A stretch of DNA of 64,000 bases from Povalibacter uvarum (lineage in GTDB: Bacteria; Pseudomonadota; Gammaproteobacteria; Steroidobacterales; Steroidobacteraceae): assembly GCF_014202975.1 (NCBI RefSeq), contig NZ_JACHHZ010000004.1:248001-312000 (forward strand), given 5' to 3'. The notes beneath the pieces are model-generated. The model had not been told where the DNA came from. It saw nothing but the letters and a program-made list of their open reading frames with translations, and searched no databases. A program made the translations under genes and the position numbers. Of the stretch, positions 8,636 through 16,057 are shown piece after piece (position 1 is the stretch's first letter; every line of letters begins with the position of its first letter).

Positions 8636-10093
8636 TCATCGCGTTGCCCGCAGCAATCTGCTGACTACTCTCTCCAGTTGCGCGGGCGTCCCGCATTCCT
8701 CCACCTGGTGACAGTACGGTGCCAGGAATCGCATCTCCGAATCGCCGGTGTTCCACATCGACCGCGGTTCCGGGTTCAGCCAGATCAGTCGGCGGCAGCG
8801 ATCGTAGACTTCCTTGAGAATGTCACCGCGGGCGTCCGCGTTGTTGTTGCGGGCATCACCGAGGACGATGACTGTCGAACGCTTGTCGATGTCGTCGAGG
8901 CACAGGCGACGCAAGTCGCTGAAGGCCTGTGCGTAGTCGGTCGATCCGCCGCCATACTGTTTCAATGTCAGCGCAATGGCTTCTTCGGCGTCGTGCTGCC
9001 CGAACAGCTCCGAGACTTCGCCCAGGTCGGAGGAGAACGCGAAGGAGCGGACCTTGGGCAGAACCTCATCGAGGCTGTACAGGAACATCAGCATGAAGCC
9101 TGCGTAGCTTGCGACGGAGCCGCTGACGTCGCAGATCGCGAAGACCTTGGGGCGATCCACCTTCTGCGACCGCCAGTGCAGATCGAAGATCGCATCGTCG
9201 TACTTCATGTTCCGTCGCAGCGTGCGCGGAACGTGGAGTTGGCCGCGGCGGAACACTTTGCGGCGGCGCGAATAGGCCGAGACGAGCCGCCGGGCCATGC
9301 GTCGTACGAGTTCCTGCACGGCCTTGTGATGCGTGGCGTCGATGCGGCCAATTCTCATGTTTCGAAGCAGGTCGCCGCGCAAACGCTTGCCGGTTACGTC
9401 AGCGTTCAGCAGGAACTGGCGTTCGACGTAGTCGCGAACCTGTTCGCGCAACCATGCGCGCCGCCGGCCGAGCTCCTGTCCGAGGCGACGCGACGGAACT
9501 TCGGCGTTCCCGTTGAGCTGGTCGATCTCCTGCTGCAGCGCCTGCTGTCCCATCGCGTCGAGGATGCGCCACGCGTAGAGGCCTTTCTGTGTGAAGACCT
9601 CGATCTGCTGCACGTTGACGCGAGCGCCGGCGGCGTTGATGGCGATGTCGATCTCGATCTGATTGCCGCGCATCAATAGCTGTCCGAGCGCGGATTGCGC
9701 GCCGGCCATCTCGCCCGCGCTCGTTTCGGCGGCGGAAGCTTCGTCTCGAGTCGACGTCGATTGCCCCTGGTTCTGCGGAGCGCCGCTGCCGCCTTCGCCG
9801 CTTCCCTGACCGCCCTGCTGTCCGAAATCCGCGGGCTCGCTCTGCGATGAGGAAGCGTCGGGTGCGATCGGCGTCGCCTTGCGATAGGCGAAGAACTGAT
9901 CGAAGGTCGCGTCGAAGATCGCCTTCTCGGGGACGGTCTTCGGCAGCACAAGACTAAGGCTGCTCTTCAGCAGGCTGCGGTCGGCATAGCCCACAAGCTC
10001 CACAGTGCTTAGTGCGTCGAGCGTCTCAGCGGTAGAGATGCGCACGTCCGCATTGCGCAGGGCCCGGATGAAGCTGGAGAGGAGAAGATCCAT
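8636..10093 (-). CDS. VWA-domain protein, CoxE-like partner of MoxR
   Basis: This protein has 485 residues from ATG 10093. An earlier in-frame ATG at 10135 would start inside a low-complexity tract, so I reject it. The N-terminal helical region (about 1-75) is followed by a Gly/Ser/Gln-rich linker, a basic middle (RRRKVFRRGQLHVPRTLRRN), and a C-terminal von Willebrand A domain. Its metal-ion-dependent adhesion motif DVSGS is at about 322-326. VWA proteins of this type work with MoxR-class AAA+ ATPases as chaperone or metal-insertion machines, for example CoxD/CoxE and RavA/ViaA. The MoxR gene lies 93 bp upstream on the same strand, so the pair is probably one operon. The client protein is not evident. 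Confidence 0.88.
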   Translation of the reverse strand: MDLLLSSFIRALRNADVRISTAETLDALSTVELVGYADRSLLKSSLSLVLPKTVPEKAIFDATFDQFFAYRKATPIAPDASSSQSEPADFGQQGGQGSGEGGSGAPQNQGQSTSTRDEASAAETSAGEMAGAQSALGQLLMRGNQIEIDIAINAAGARVNVQQIEVFTQKGLYAWRILDAMGQQALQQEIDQLNGNAEVPSRRLGQELGRRRAWLREQVRDYVERQFLLNADVTGKRLRGDLLRNMRIGRIDATHHKAVQELVRRMARRLVSAYSRRRKVFRRGQLHVPRTLRRNMKYDDAIFDLHWRSQKVDRPKVFAICDVSGSVASYAGFMLMFLYSLDEVLPKVRSFAFSSDLGEVSELFGQHDAEEAIALTLKQYGGGSTDYAQAFSDLRRLCLDDIDKRSTVIVLGDARNNNADARGDILKEVYDRCRRLIWLNPEPRSMWNTGDSEMRFLAPYCHQVEECGTPAQLERVVSRLLRATR

Positions 10094-10186
10094 GGGAAAG
10101 CTACGAGCGGTGAGCGATGAGCAGTGAGCCGGCAAGGAGCCGCGGCACCTCTCGTCCGATCTGGCTCGCCGCTCGCAGCTCGTCGC
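10094..10186. repeat. GAGC-rich low-complexity tract with inverted arms between moxR and VWA genes
   Basis: The gap between the two genes is built of near-repeats of GAGCGGTGAGCGATGAGC-like units. Forward-type copies lie near 10107-10130 and reverse-complement-type copies near 10163-10192, so the transcript could fold into one long imperfect hairpin. A similar reverse-type tract (GGCTCACCGCTCGCCGCTAC) lies just past the VWA stop, near 8598-8640. I know of similar GAGC tracts near genes in Xanthomonas relatives, but I cannot test that here. Confidence 0.55.
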
Positions 10187-11134
10187 TCACAGCCTGGCCT
10201 TCGTCGCCTTGTCGGTCAGAGTTCTCAATTCCCCCTGCACGCTGTCGATGTCCTCCTGGAATTTCAGGATGACGTTCAGCGTGTTGCGGACCAGCTCGGG
10301 ATCGAGCCGATCAGCGTGCAGCAGCAACAGCGTGCGAGCCCAGTCGATCGTCTCGCTGATCGACGGGACTTTCTTCAGGTCGAGGTCGCGCAGTTCGTGA
10401 ATGAAGTTCACGAGCTGTGTCTGCAGCTGCAGCGGAATTTCGGGAACGCGCGCATGAATGATGCGTTGCTCGAGCTCGATGTCCGGGAATGGGATGTACA
10501 GGTGCAGGCAGCGGCGCTTCAGTGCATCCGAGATCTCGCGCGTGTTGTTGCTGGTGAGGAATACCAGCGGCGGTTCGCGCGTCGCCTTGACGGTGCCGAT
10601 CTCGGGAATCGAGACCTGGTAGTCGGACAGGATCTCGAGCAGCAGGGATTCGAACTCGTGATCGGACTTGTCGACTTCGTCGATCAGCAGGACGCAACCG
10701 TTCTCCTGCCGCAGCGCCTTGAGCAACGGTCGCGCTTCCAGGAATTCCTCGGAGAAGAAGATGTCGCCGAACTCGTGGAGACGGCGAACCGATTCGGCGA
10801 ACCCCCGCGCGCCTTGCAGGACTTCATCGAGCGTCTGCTTCAGGACCTGCGTGTACAGCAGTTGCTTGCCGTACTTCCATTCGTACAGCGCTTTCGCTTC
10901 ATCGAGGCCTTCGTAGCATTGCAGCCGGATCAAAGGCAGGTCGAACATGTCCGCCGTCGTCTTCGCCAGCTCCGTCTTGCCGACTCCGGGCGGGCCTTCG
11001 ATGAGTACGGGTTTGCGCAAGTGATATGCGAGATACACCGCGGTCGCGATCTGCTCGGAACAGATATAGCGATGCGCTTCGAGCGCCTGGCGCAGCGAGG
11101 TGACTGAGGAAGCAATCTGCGGGATGTCGGCCAT
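10187..11134 (-). CDS. MoxR-family AAA+ ATPase
   Basis: This 315-residue protein carries Walker A GPPGVGKT at about 47-54 and Walker B LLIDEVDK at about 149-156. Sensor-1-like FLTSNNTREISDALKRR, an arginine-rich finger region and a C-terminal lid follow. The sequence around LIRLQCYEGLDEAKALYEW is characteristic of the MoxR/CoxD branch. These ATPases form hexamers that remodel or load metal into client enzymes, usually with a VWA-domain partner encoded next to them, as here. ATG 11134 is the only sensible start, immediately before the conserved N-terminal helix. Upstream, a REP-like pair separates it from the fructuronate reductase-like gene, so it is probably a separate transcription unit. 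Confidence 0.92.
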   Translation of the reverse strand: MADIPQIASSVTSLRQALEAHRYICSEQIATAVYLAYHLRKPVLIEGPPGVGKTELAKTTADMFDLPLIRLQCYEGLDEAKALYEWKYGKQLLYTQVLKQTLDEVLQGARGFAESVRRLHEFGDIFFSEEFLEARPLLKALRQENGCVLLIDEVDKSDHEFESLLLEILSDYQVSIPEIGTVKATREPPLVFLTSNNTREISDALKRRCLHLYIPFPDIELEQRIIHARVPEIPLQLQTQLVNFIHELRDLDLKKVPSISETIDWARTLLLLHADRLDPELVRNTLNVILKFQEDIDSVQGELRTLTDKATKARL

Positions 11135-11206
11135 GAGAGAGGGCGCGGGGCTCGGGGCGTGGGCTTGGCGAGAAGCTTAGCACCGCCGCGCGGGCGCAGC
11201 TTCGTC

Positions 11207-11270
11207 ACTCCGGCGCAGGCGGGAGTCCATCCGAATAGCGGTCCCCAGGTGGATCCCGCGTGCGCGGGAT
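11207..11270. repeat. REP-like inverted pair
   Basis: Two hairpins of the same family as the cluster at 8.4-8.6 kb face each other here: an imperfect ACTCC...GGAGT stem at 11207-11226 followed by TCCATCC, and a perfect ATCCCGCG/CGCGGGAT stem at 11253-11270 preceded by GGTGG. Opposite orientation with a 26-bp spacer is the usual paired REP layout. The pair sits just after the stop of the fructuronate reductase-like gene and before moxR, both on the minus strand, where it could separate or attenuate the two units. Confidence 0.75.
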
Positions 11271-11281
11271 GACGGAAAGGC

Positions 11282-12721
11282 CTAAACCGCCGTTTGCGGC
11301 GTCAGCAATTTCCGATACGCAGACTCGACGGCGTGACGAAAGTCAGGATTGCCGGCAATCGACGGCGCGAACACCTTGTCGAGCGCGAGAAACAGTCCGA
11401 CATCGTGAGCCGGATCGTTGTTGCAAGCGCGGCCGAGGTCCGATAGCTGCGCAGCGTCCGGATCCACGATCGGCACGCTGCTTTTAGACTGCCTCACGAC
11501 GAATCTCATCCAGGCCGCGATCGGTACCGCCAGTCGTTGCACCGAACGACCTGTTGCCAATGTGTCCGCGATCGTACCGAGCAAACGAACCGGCAGTTTC
11601 TTGGATCCGTCCCATGCGATCTGCGACAACAGGTGCCGGATGCCTGGATTGCGGAATCGATCCAGCACGGCATCGATATAGCCATTCACGTCGAGACCCG
11701 AATCCCTGTCGAGCGTGACGGCGATGTCCTCGCGCATCATCGCTTCGACGAACGAAACCAGCGGCTGATCCTGCATCGCATCGCCGACAGTTTCGAGTCC
11801 GCGGAGGGAACCGACATAGGCGAGCGTCGAATGTGCACCGTTCAGCAGGCGCAGCTTGGCGCGCTCGAACAGTGAGACATCCTTTGCCAGCGTCACTCCC
11901 ACGCGGCGCCAGTCGTCCAGATTCATGCCGGGAAGCTCTTCGATCACCCACTGAACGAAGACTTCGCGTTGAATGGGCCACGCGTCATCGACGCCGGTAG
12001 CGGTAGCAACGCGCTGACGCAGGGCATCGTCGGTTGCGGGAGTGATGCTGTCGACCATCGTGCGTGGGAAAGCGACTCCGCTTTCGATCGACGCAGCGAG
12101 GCTCGCATCGATGCGACGGGCGAAGGCGAGCACCGCGTTGCGCAGCGCGTGGCCATTGTTCGCCAGGTTGTCGCAGCTGATGACGACGAAGGGCGAAACG
12201 CCAGCGGCTCGTCGCAAGCGCAGTGCTTCAGTCAGCAACCCCACGACGCTGCGAGGCGTCCGCGGCGACTGCAGGTCGTGCACGATGTCCGGATGCGATT
12301 CGTCCAGGATGCCGGCGCCGTTGAGGCAATAGCCCTTCTCGGTGACTGTCATCGTCACGACGCGTGTTTCCTGCGCGGCGAGCCGCGCGAAGACACGCGG
12401 ATATTCTTCGGAGGCGACGAGCAGCTCGCGAATCGCACCAATCACTCGCAGGTTCGATGCGACGCTGAGTTCGTTCAGCACATACAAACCGTCTTGCGGC
12501 CCAAGCGCATCGCGCACACCCGAGCTCTTCAAGGCAATTGCGGAGATCGCCCAGCCAGGATCGAGCTGAAGCAGGGAATCAATGTACGAGGCCTGGTGGG
12601 CGCGGAAGAAGGCGCCGGGACCGATGTGGACGAGTCCGATCGATGTCCTGTTGCGATCGTACGCAGGAAGCGCCGCGCCGCGAACGGACGACAGCGTTGC
12701 ATTGCCCAAGCGAGGATTCAT
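11282..12721 (-). CDS. uxuB: Mannitol dehydrogenase family oxidoreductase, probable fructuronate reductase
   Basis: This 479-residue polyol dehydrogenase has an N-terminal Rossmann fold whose turn reads GLVHIGPGAFFRAHQ. A conserved catalytic segment KLRLLNGAHSTLAYVG near residue 297 holds the Lys/Asn/His residues used by this family for hydride transfer. Family members reduce fructuronate to mannonate (UxuB), tagaturonate (UxaB) or fructose to mannitol. The neighbours decide here: a mannonate dehydratase and an alpha-glucuronidase lie a few kb away, so NADH-dependent reduction of D-fructuronate to D-mannonate is the best fit. The gene is the third in a minus-strand run xylX-xylB-uxuB, 75 bp after xylB. 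It is expected to be under the operator at 14754-14767. Confidence 0.8.
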   Translation of the reverse strand: MNPRLGNATLSSVRGAALPAYDRNRTSIGLVHIGPGAFFRAHQASYIDSLLQLDPGWAISAIALKSSGVRDALGPQDGLYVLNELSVASNLRVIGAIRELLVASEEYPRVFARLAAQETRVVTMTVTEKGYCLNGAGILDESHPDIVHDLQSPRTPRSVVGLLTEALRLRRAAGVSPFVVISCDNLANNGHALRNAVLAFARRIDASLAASIESGVAFPRTMVDSITPATDDALRQRVATATGVDDAWPIQREVFVQWVIEELPGMNLDDWRRVGVTLAKDVSLFERAKLRLLNGAHSTLAYVGSLRGLETVGDAMQDQPLVSFVEAMMREDIAVTLDRDSGLDVNGYIDAVLDRFRNPGIRHLLSQIAWDGSKKLPVRLLGTIADTLATGRSVQRLAVPIAAWMRFVVRQSKSSVPIVDPDAAQLSDLGRACNNDPAHDVGLFLALDKVFAPSIAGNPDFRHAVESAYRKLLTPQTAV

Positions 12722-12796
12722 GGCAGTCGGCTCCGCGACATGACGCGGCGCGGGCCGCTGATGAAGAACGCCGGACCGCAGCCGGAGCGAACGCGA

Positions 12797-13549
12797 TCAG
12801 CAGTAGCCGGCGTCGACCCAGTAGCTGTGACCGGTGCAGAGGCGGGCGTCGTCAGAGGCAAGGAACAGCACCATGGCGGCGACGTCCACCGGTTCGACGC
12901 GGGCCTTGAGGCATTGTTGCGCAAAGATCTTCGCTTCCTCTTCCGGCGTGTGCCACAGCGCCATCTGTCGAGGCGTGCGCACTGCGCCGGGAATAACGCA
13001 GTTGACGCGCACATTGTAACCACCGAAATCGCGTGCGAGTGCGCGCGTCATACCCTCGATGCCGGCCTTTGCTGTTTCATAGAGCGCCAGGTCCGGCAGG
13101 CCCAGGTGCCAGGAAACGGAGCCCAGGTTGATGATCGAACCGCCGCCGGCGCGACGCATTCCTGGCACGACGGACTGGATCGCGAAGAAGAAGTGACGCA
13201 GGTTCACCGCCATCCGGTTGTCCCAGTAGGCGGGTGTGACTTCGAGCGTCTTGTGACGATCGTCGTTCGCGGCGTTGTTGATCAGCGCCGCGACGGGACC
13301 GCCCTTGGATTCGATGCTGGCGAACGTAGCCTTCAGCGCCTCGAGATCGGTCAGGTCGCAATGGAGGAACTGCGCAGCGCCTCCCGATTGCTCGACGACC
13401 TGCTGCGCGCCCTGCTTGTCGATATCGACGAAGAAGACGCGCGCGCGCTGACGCGCGAAGCCGGCGACGATGTCGGCACCGATGCCGGAGCCGCCGCCCG
13501 TGACGATCACGGACTTGCCGGCGAGGGAGGGATAGATCGCGTGTGACAT
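12797..13549 (-). CDS. xylB: Short-chain dehydrogenase, NAD-dependent D-xylose 1-dehydrogenase
   Basis: This 250-residue SDR has the glycine-rich nucleotide turn TGGGSGIGA near residues 17-25, an NNAAND segment, and the catalytic Ser/Tyr/Lys in GSVSWHLGLPDLALYETAKAG. From memory it is strikingly close to Caulobacter XylB, including the opening IYPSLAGK, the NLRHFFF stretch and the SDDARLCTGHSYWVDAG ending. XylB oxidises D-xylose to xylonolactone, the first step of the oxidative Weimberg pathway. The gene lies 22 bp after xylX, strongly supporting this role over a generic SDR. Xylonate dehydratase and the semialdehyde dehydrogenase of the pathway are not in the window. Confidence 0.88.
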   Translation of the reverse strand: MSHAIYPSLAGKSVIVTGGGSGIGADIVAGFARQRARVFFVDIDKQGAQQVVEQSGGAAQFLHCDLTDLEALKATFASIESKGGPVAALINNAANDDRHKTLEVTPAYWDNRMAVNLRHFFFAIQSVVPGMRRAGGGSIINLGSVSWHLGLPDLALYETAKAGIEGMTRALARDFGGYNVRVNCVIPGAVRTPRQMALWHTPEEEAKIFAQQCLKARVEPVDVAAMVLFLASDDARLCTGHSYWVDAGYC

Positions 13550-13571
13550 GTGCTTGAAGGTCCGTGTCAGT

Positions 13572-14717
13572 TCATCGGGGCCCGGCCAGCAGGCCGCGGC
13601 GGGCGAGGTTGTCCATCAACTCGCCGATACCGACGGTCCATGGCGGGGCCTGGTCACAGGTCGTGACTTTGTTTTCCAGTACGCCCAGTTTTTCCGCGGA
13701 AACGCGCACCAGGTCGCCCGCGTGATGAGTGAAGCCGAGTCCCTTCGCTCCGCGATCGACGATCGGTGCGAACATCGTGCCGAGGAACAGCGCGAAACCG
13801 TCGGGATAGCGGTGATGGCGACCGATGGTCTGTCCCGCGAGATCTTCGGGATCCCGGCTGATCTGGGACATCGAGCTGCTGCCTTCCAGCTTGAAGCCGT
13901 CTTCGCCCGTGATCTCGAGACGCACGACCGTGCGGCGAACATCGTCGAGAGAGAACGTGCCGTCGAACATGCGGATGAACGGGCCGATGGCGCATGACGC
14001 GTTGTTGTCCTTCGCCTTGCCGAGGAGCAATGCGCTGCGCCCTTCGATGTCGCGAAGATTCACGTCGTTGCCGAGCGTCGCGCCGACGATCCGGCCTTCG
14101 CGATCGCACGCGAGCACGACTTCGGGTTCGGGATTGTTCCAGGCCGAGTCCGAGCGCACGCCGACCCAGTCGCCCCAGCCCACCGATGAGAGGGGCGGGC
14201 TCTTCGTGAAGACTTCGGCGTCCGGACCGATCGCGACTTCGAGGTACTGCGACCACAGGCCGTCGGCGATGAGTGCCTGCTTGAGCCGCGATGCAGCGTC
14301 CGAACCCGGCTTGACCGAGCGGATGTCGGTCCCGATTCGATCGCGCAGGCTGGCGCGCAATTCCTCGGCGCGAGCAGCGTCGCCGCGTGCGCGCTCCTCA
14401 ATCACGCGCTCGATCGCGGAGACGGCAAACGTGACGCCCGCGGCCTTGATGCACTGGAGATCGAACGGGGAGAGCACTCTCCAGCACGAAGCGGCTCCAA
14501 AAGCCGGCTGCAGAGGAAGTTCTTCGAGCGCGCCAAGGTCGCGTCCCTCGGGGATGCGGCCGCTCCACGCATTCAACAACTGCGAAACCGTCGGTGCCGT
14601 CTTGCTGACATCGCGTACCCGACCGTCAGTCACAACGACCGGTGTCGGACCGTCATCCGTCTGGATGCGCCCGATCAGAGTCGCGCTGCGCCAATCGGCG
14701 GGAAGATAGGGAATCAC
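13572..14717 (-). CDS. xylX: Fumarylacetoacetate hydrolase-fold 2-keto-3-deoxy-xylonate dehydratase
   Basis: This 381-residue protein has a C-terminal fumarylacetoacetate-hydrolase fold and opens YLPADWRSATLIGRI, matching from memory the Caulobacter XylX entry region. Family features are GNDVNLRDIEGRSALLLGKA, NNASCAIGPF and LFLGTMFAPI, with the acidic metal-binding residues in the NPEPEVVL stretch. XylX dehydrates 2-keto-3-deoxyxylonate to alpha-ketoglutarate semialdehyde, feeding xylose carbon into the TCA cycle. It is first in the xylX-xylB-uxuB operon, and a LacI-type operator is centred about 43 bp upstream of its start. Other FAH-fold hydratases are alternatives, but the xylB neighbour favours this one. 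Confidence 0.86.
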   Translation of the reverse strand: MIPYLPADWRSATLIGRIQTDDGPTPVVVTDGRVRDVSKTAPTVSQLLNAWSGRIPEGRDLGALEELPLQPAFGAASCWRVLSPFDLQCIKAAGVTFAVSAIERVIEERARGDAARAEELRASLRDRIGTDIRSVKPGSDAASRLKQALIADGLWSQYLEVAIGPDAEVFTKSPPLSSVGWGDWVGVRSDSAWNNPEPEVVLACDREGRIVGATLGNDVNLRDIEGRSALLLGKAKDNNASCAIGPFIRMFDGTFSLDDVRRTVVRLEITGEDGFKLEGSSSMSQISRDPEDLAGQTIGRHHRYPDGFALFLGTMFAPIVDRGAKGLGFTHHAGDLVRVSAEKLGVLENKVTTCDQAPPWTVGIGELMDNLARRGLLAGPR

Positions 14718-14753
14718 AGACTGAGGGCCCCTGAGTTAGTGCCGGAAGGGTAG

Positions 14754-14767
14754 TGATACCGCTATCA
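14754..14767. promoter_or_regulatory. LacI-family operator upstream of xylX
   Basis: TGATACCGCTATCA is an almost perfect palindrome. It matches three further sites at 15989, 33983 and 35203 with consensus TGRTAnCGnTAYCA. It lies between the stop of the LacI-type regulator gene and the start of xylX, in the right place to control the xylX-xylB-uxuB operon. The central CG and half-sites fit LacI-family operators; from memory the Xanthomonas xyl-box reads nearly the same. Confidence 0.78.
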
Positions 14768-14834
14768 GGATTCAAGGGGACAGTGCTGAAGCCGCATGTT
14801 CGCTGGTGCGAATTCACGCGATCAGGGACGAGCG

Positions 14835-15917
14835 CTACTTGCTTGCGGGCGGGGCGACGGAGTCGCGTTTGATGAGCTGATGCGCAACGACATGGTCGAC
14901 GACGACCCGCGTATCGGTGTCCTTGCGGCGGATGCTGCGCAGCAGCAGCTCGATGGAAGATTCGCCCATCGAAGCAATGGGTTGGCGGATCGTCGTGAGC
15001 TCAGGCCAGACAGTGGTCGCCGTTGGTGTGTCATCGAAGCCCACGACGGAAAGATCGCGCGGCACGTCCAGACCGCGCCGGTGCGCCACGGAAATGGCCG
15101 CTGCCGCCATGTCATCGTTGCTGGCGAAAATCGCGGTAGGCGGTCTCGCACGCGCGAGCAGCTTCTCCGTGGCTTCGAGACCGGATCGATATGTGAAATA
15201 GCCTTGCTGGACCAGCGCGGCATCGACGGAAATGCCGGCCTCCTGCATGACGGACTGGAATCCCTCGTAGCGGCGCGAGCTGGCCGTCTGGTTGGGATGG
15301 CCCTTGATGAAGGCGATACGACGATGTCCATGCTCGAGCAGGTGCTGGGTCATCTCCTGCGCGGCCCGGAAATCATCGATCCGCACGCAGGAAAGATCGG
15401 GCTGGAAGCGGCCCGAAGCGACTGCGACAACGGGCACGCCGGCAGCAACGAATTCCGCCGAGACCGCCTTCGATTCGCACAAAGGAGGCGGCAGGATGAC
15501 GCCTACGACGTTGCTTGCGAGCCGACGTGCCGCGGCGCGCTCGTTCGAGGGATCGATGTTCGCCCAGGTGTCGAGTACCAGGTGCGACGCTGTTCGTGCG
15601 GCGCCTTCCAGCGCGCCAACGAGCAGTTCGCTGAGGTAGGCGGCGCTGGGATTCGTGTAGACGAGCCCGATACGCGTGCCTTGCGCCGCCGCGAGCAGGC
15701 GGGCGGCTGGATTGGGGGTGTAATTGAGTTCCTTGACGGCCCGCATCACCAGTTCGCGCGTCGCTTCGCGAACGTTGCTGTTACCGTTCATCACGCGCGA
15801 GACGGTCATCGGCGAGACGCCGGCGGCGCGGGCCACCTCGTGGATCGTGACCGCATCTCCCTTGCGCCGGACCGATTTTTCCGCGCCTTTTCGACCGCTG
15901 CCGCTCGTCTTCACCAC
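14835..15917 (-). CDS. LacI-family transcriptional repressor, probable xylose/xylan regulator
   Basis: The N-terminal helix-turn-helix reads VARAAGVSPMTVSRVMNG, followed by the hinge NYTPNPAARLLA and a periplasmic-binding-protein-like effector domain including GVILPPPL, IAFIKGHP and FASNDDMAAAAI. I place the start at GTG 15917 (360 residues). An in-frame ATG at 16028 would add 37 residues with no family match and would run the coding region through the operator at 15989-16002. Neither start has a strong ribosome site. The gene lies between the xylX operon and the divergent GH67 operon, and operators flank both, so it most likely represses both and itself. A xylose- or xylo-oligosaccharide-type inducer is inferred, not seen. 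Confidence 0.87.
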   Translation of the reverse strand: MVKTSGSGRKGAEKSVRRKGDAVTIHEVARAAGVSPMTVSRVMNGNSNVREATRELVMRAVKELNYTPNPAARLLAAAQGTRIGLVYTNPSAAYLSELLVGALEGAARTASHLVLDTWANIDPSNERAAARRLASNVVGVILPPPLCESKAVSAEFVAAGVPVVAVASGRFQPDLSCVRIDDFRAAQEMTQHLLEHGHRRIAFIKGHPNQTASSRRYEGFQSVMQEAGISVDAALVQQGYFTYRSGLEATEKLLARARPPTAIFASNDDMAAAAISVAHRRGLDVPRDLSVVGFDDTPTATTVWPELTTIRQPIASMGESSIELLLRSIRRKDTDTRVVVDHVVAHQLIKRDSVAPPASK

Positions 15918-15988
15918 AGTACCGATGGGTTTTGTTGTGCCCGCAATCCTAGCACTCCCGGCTCCGGGTAGATGCGGTGCCAGTCCCG

Positions 15989-16002
15989 TGGTACCGTTAC
16001 CA
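15989..16002. promoter_or_regulatory. LacI-family operator in the lacI/GH67 divergent promoter
   Basis: TGGTACCGTTACCA has perfect TGGTA/TACCA half-sites around a CCGT core. It sits 56 bp before the GH67 start and about 72 bp before the likely GTG start of the regulator, so one site could serve both divergent promoters. It matches the sites at 14754, 33983 and 35203. Confidence 0.78.
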
Positions 16003-16057
16003 TTACTACGATAGACCGCGTTTCGCATGAGGCGCAGGTCATGAGAATGAGGTCAGG

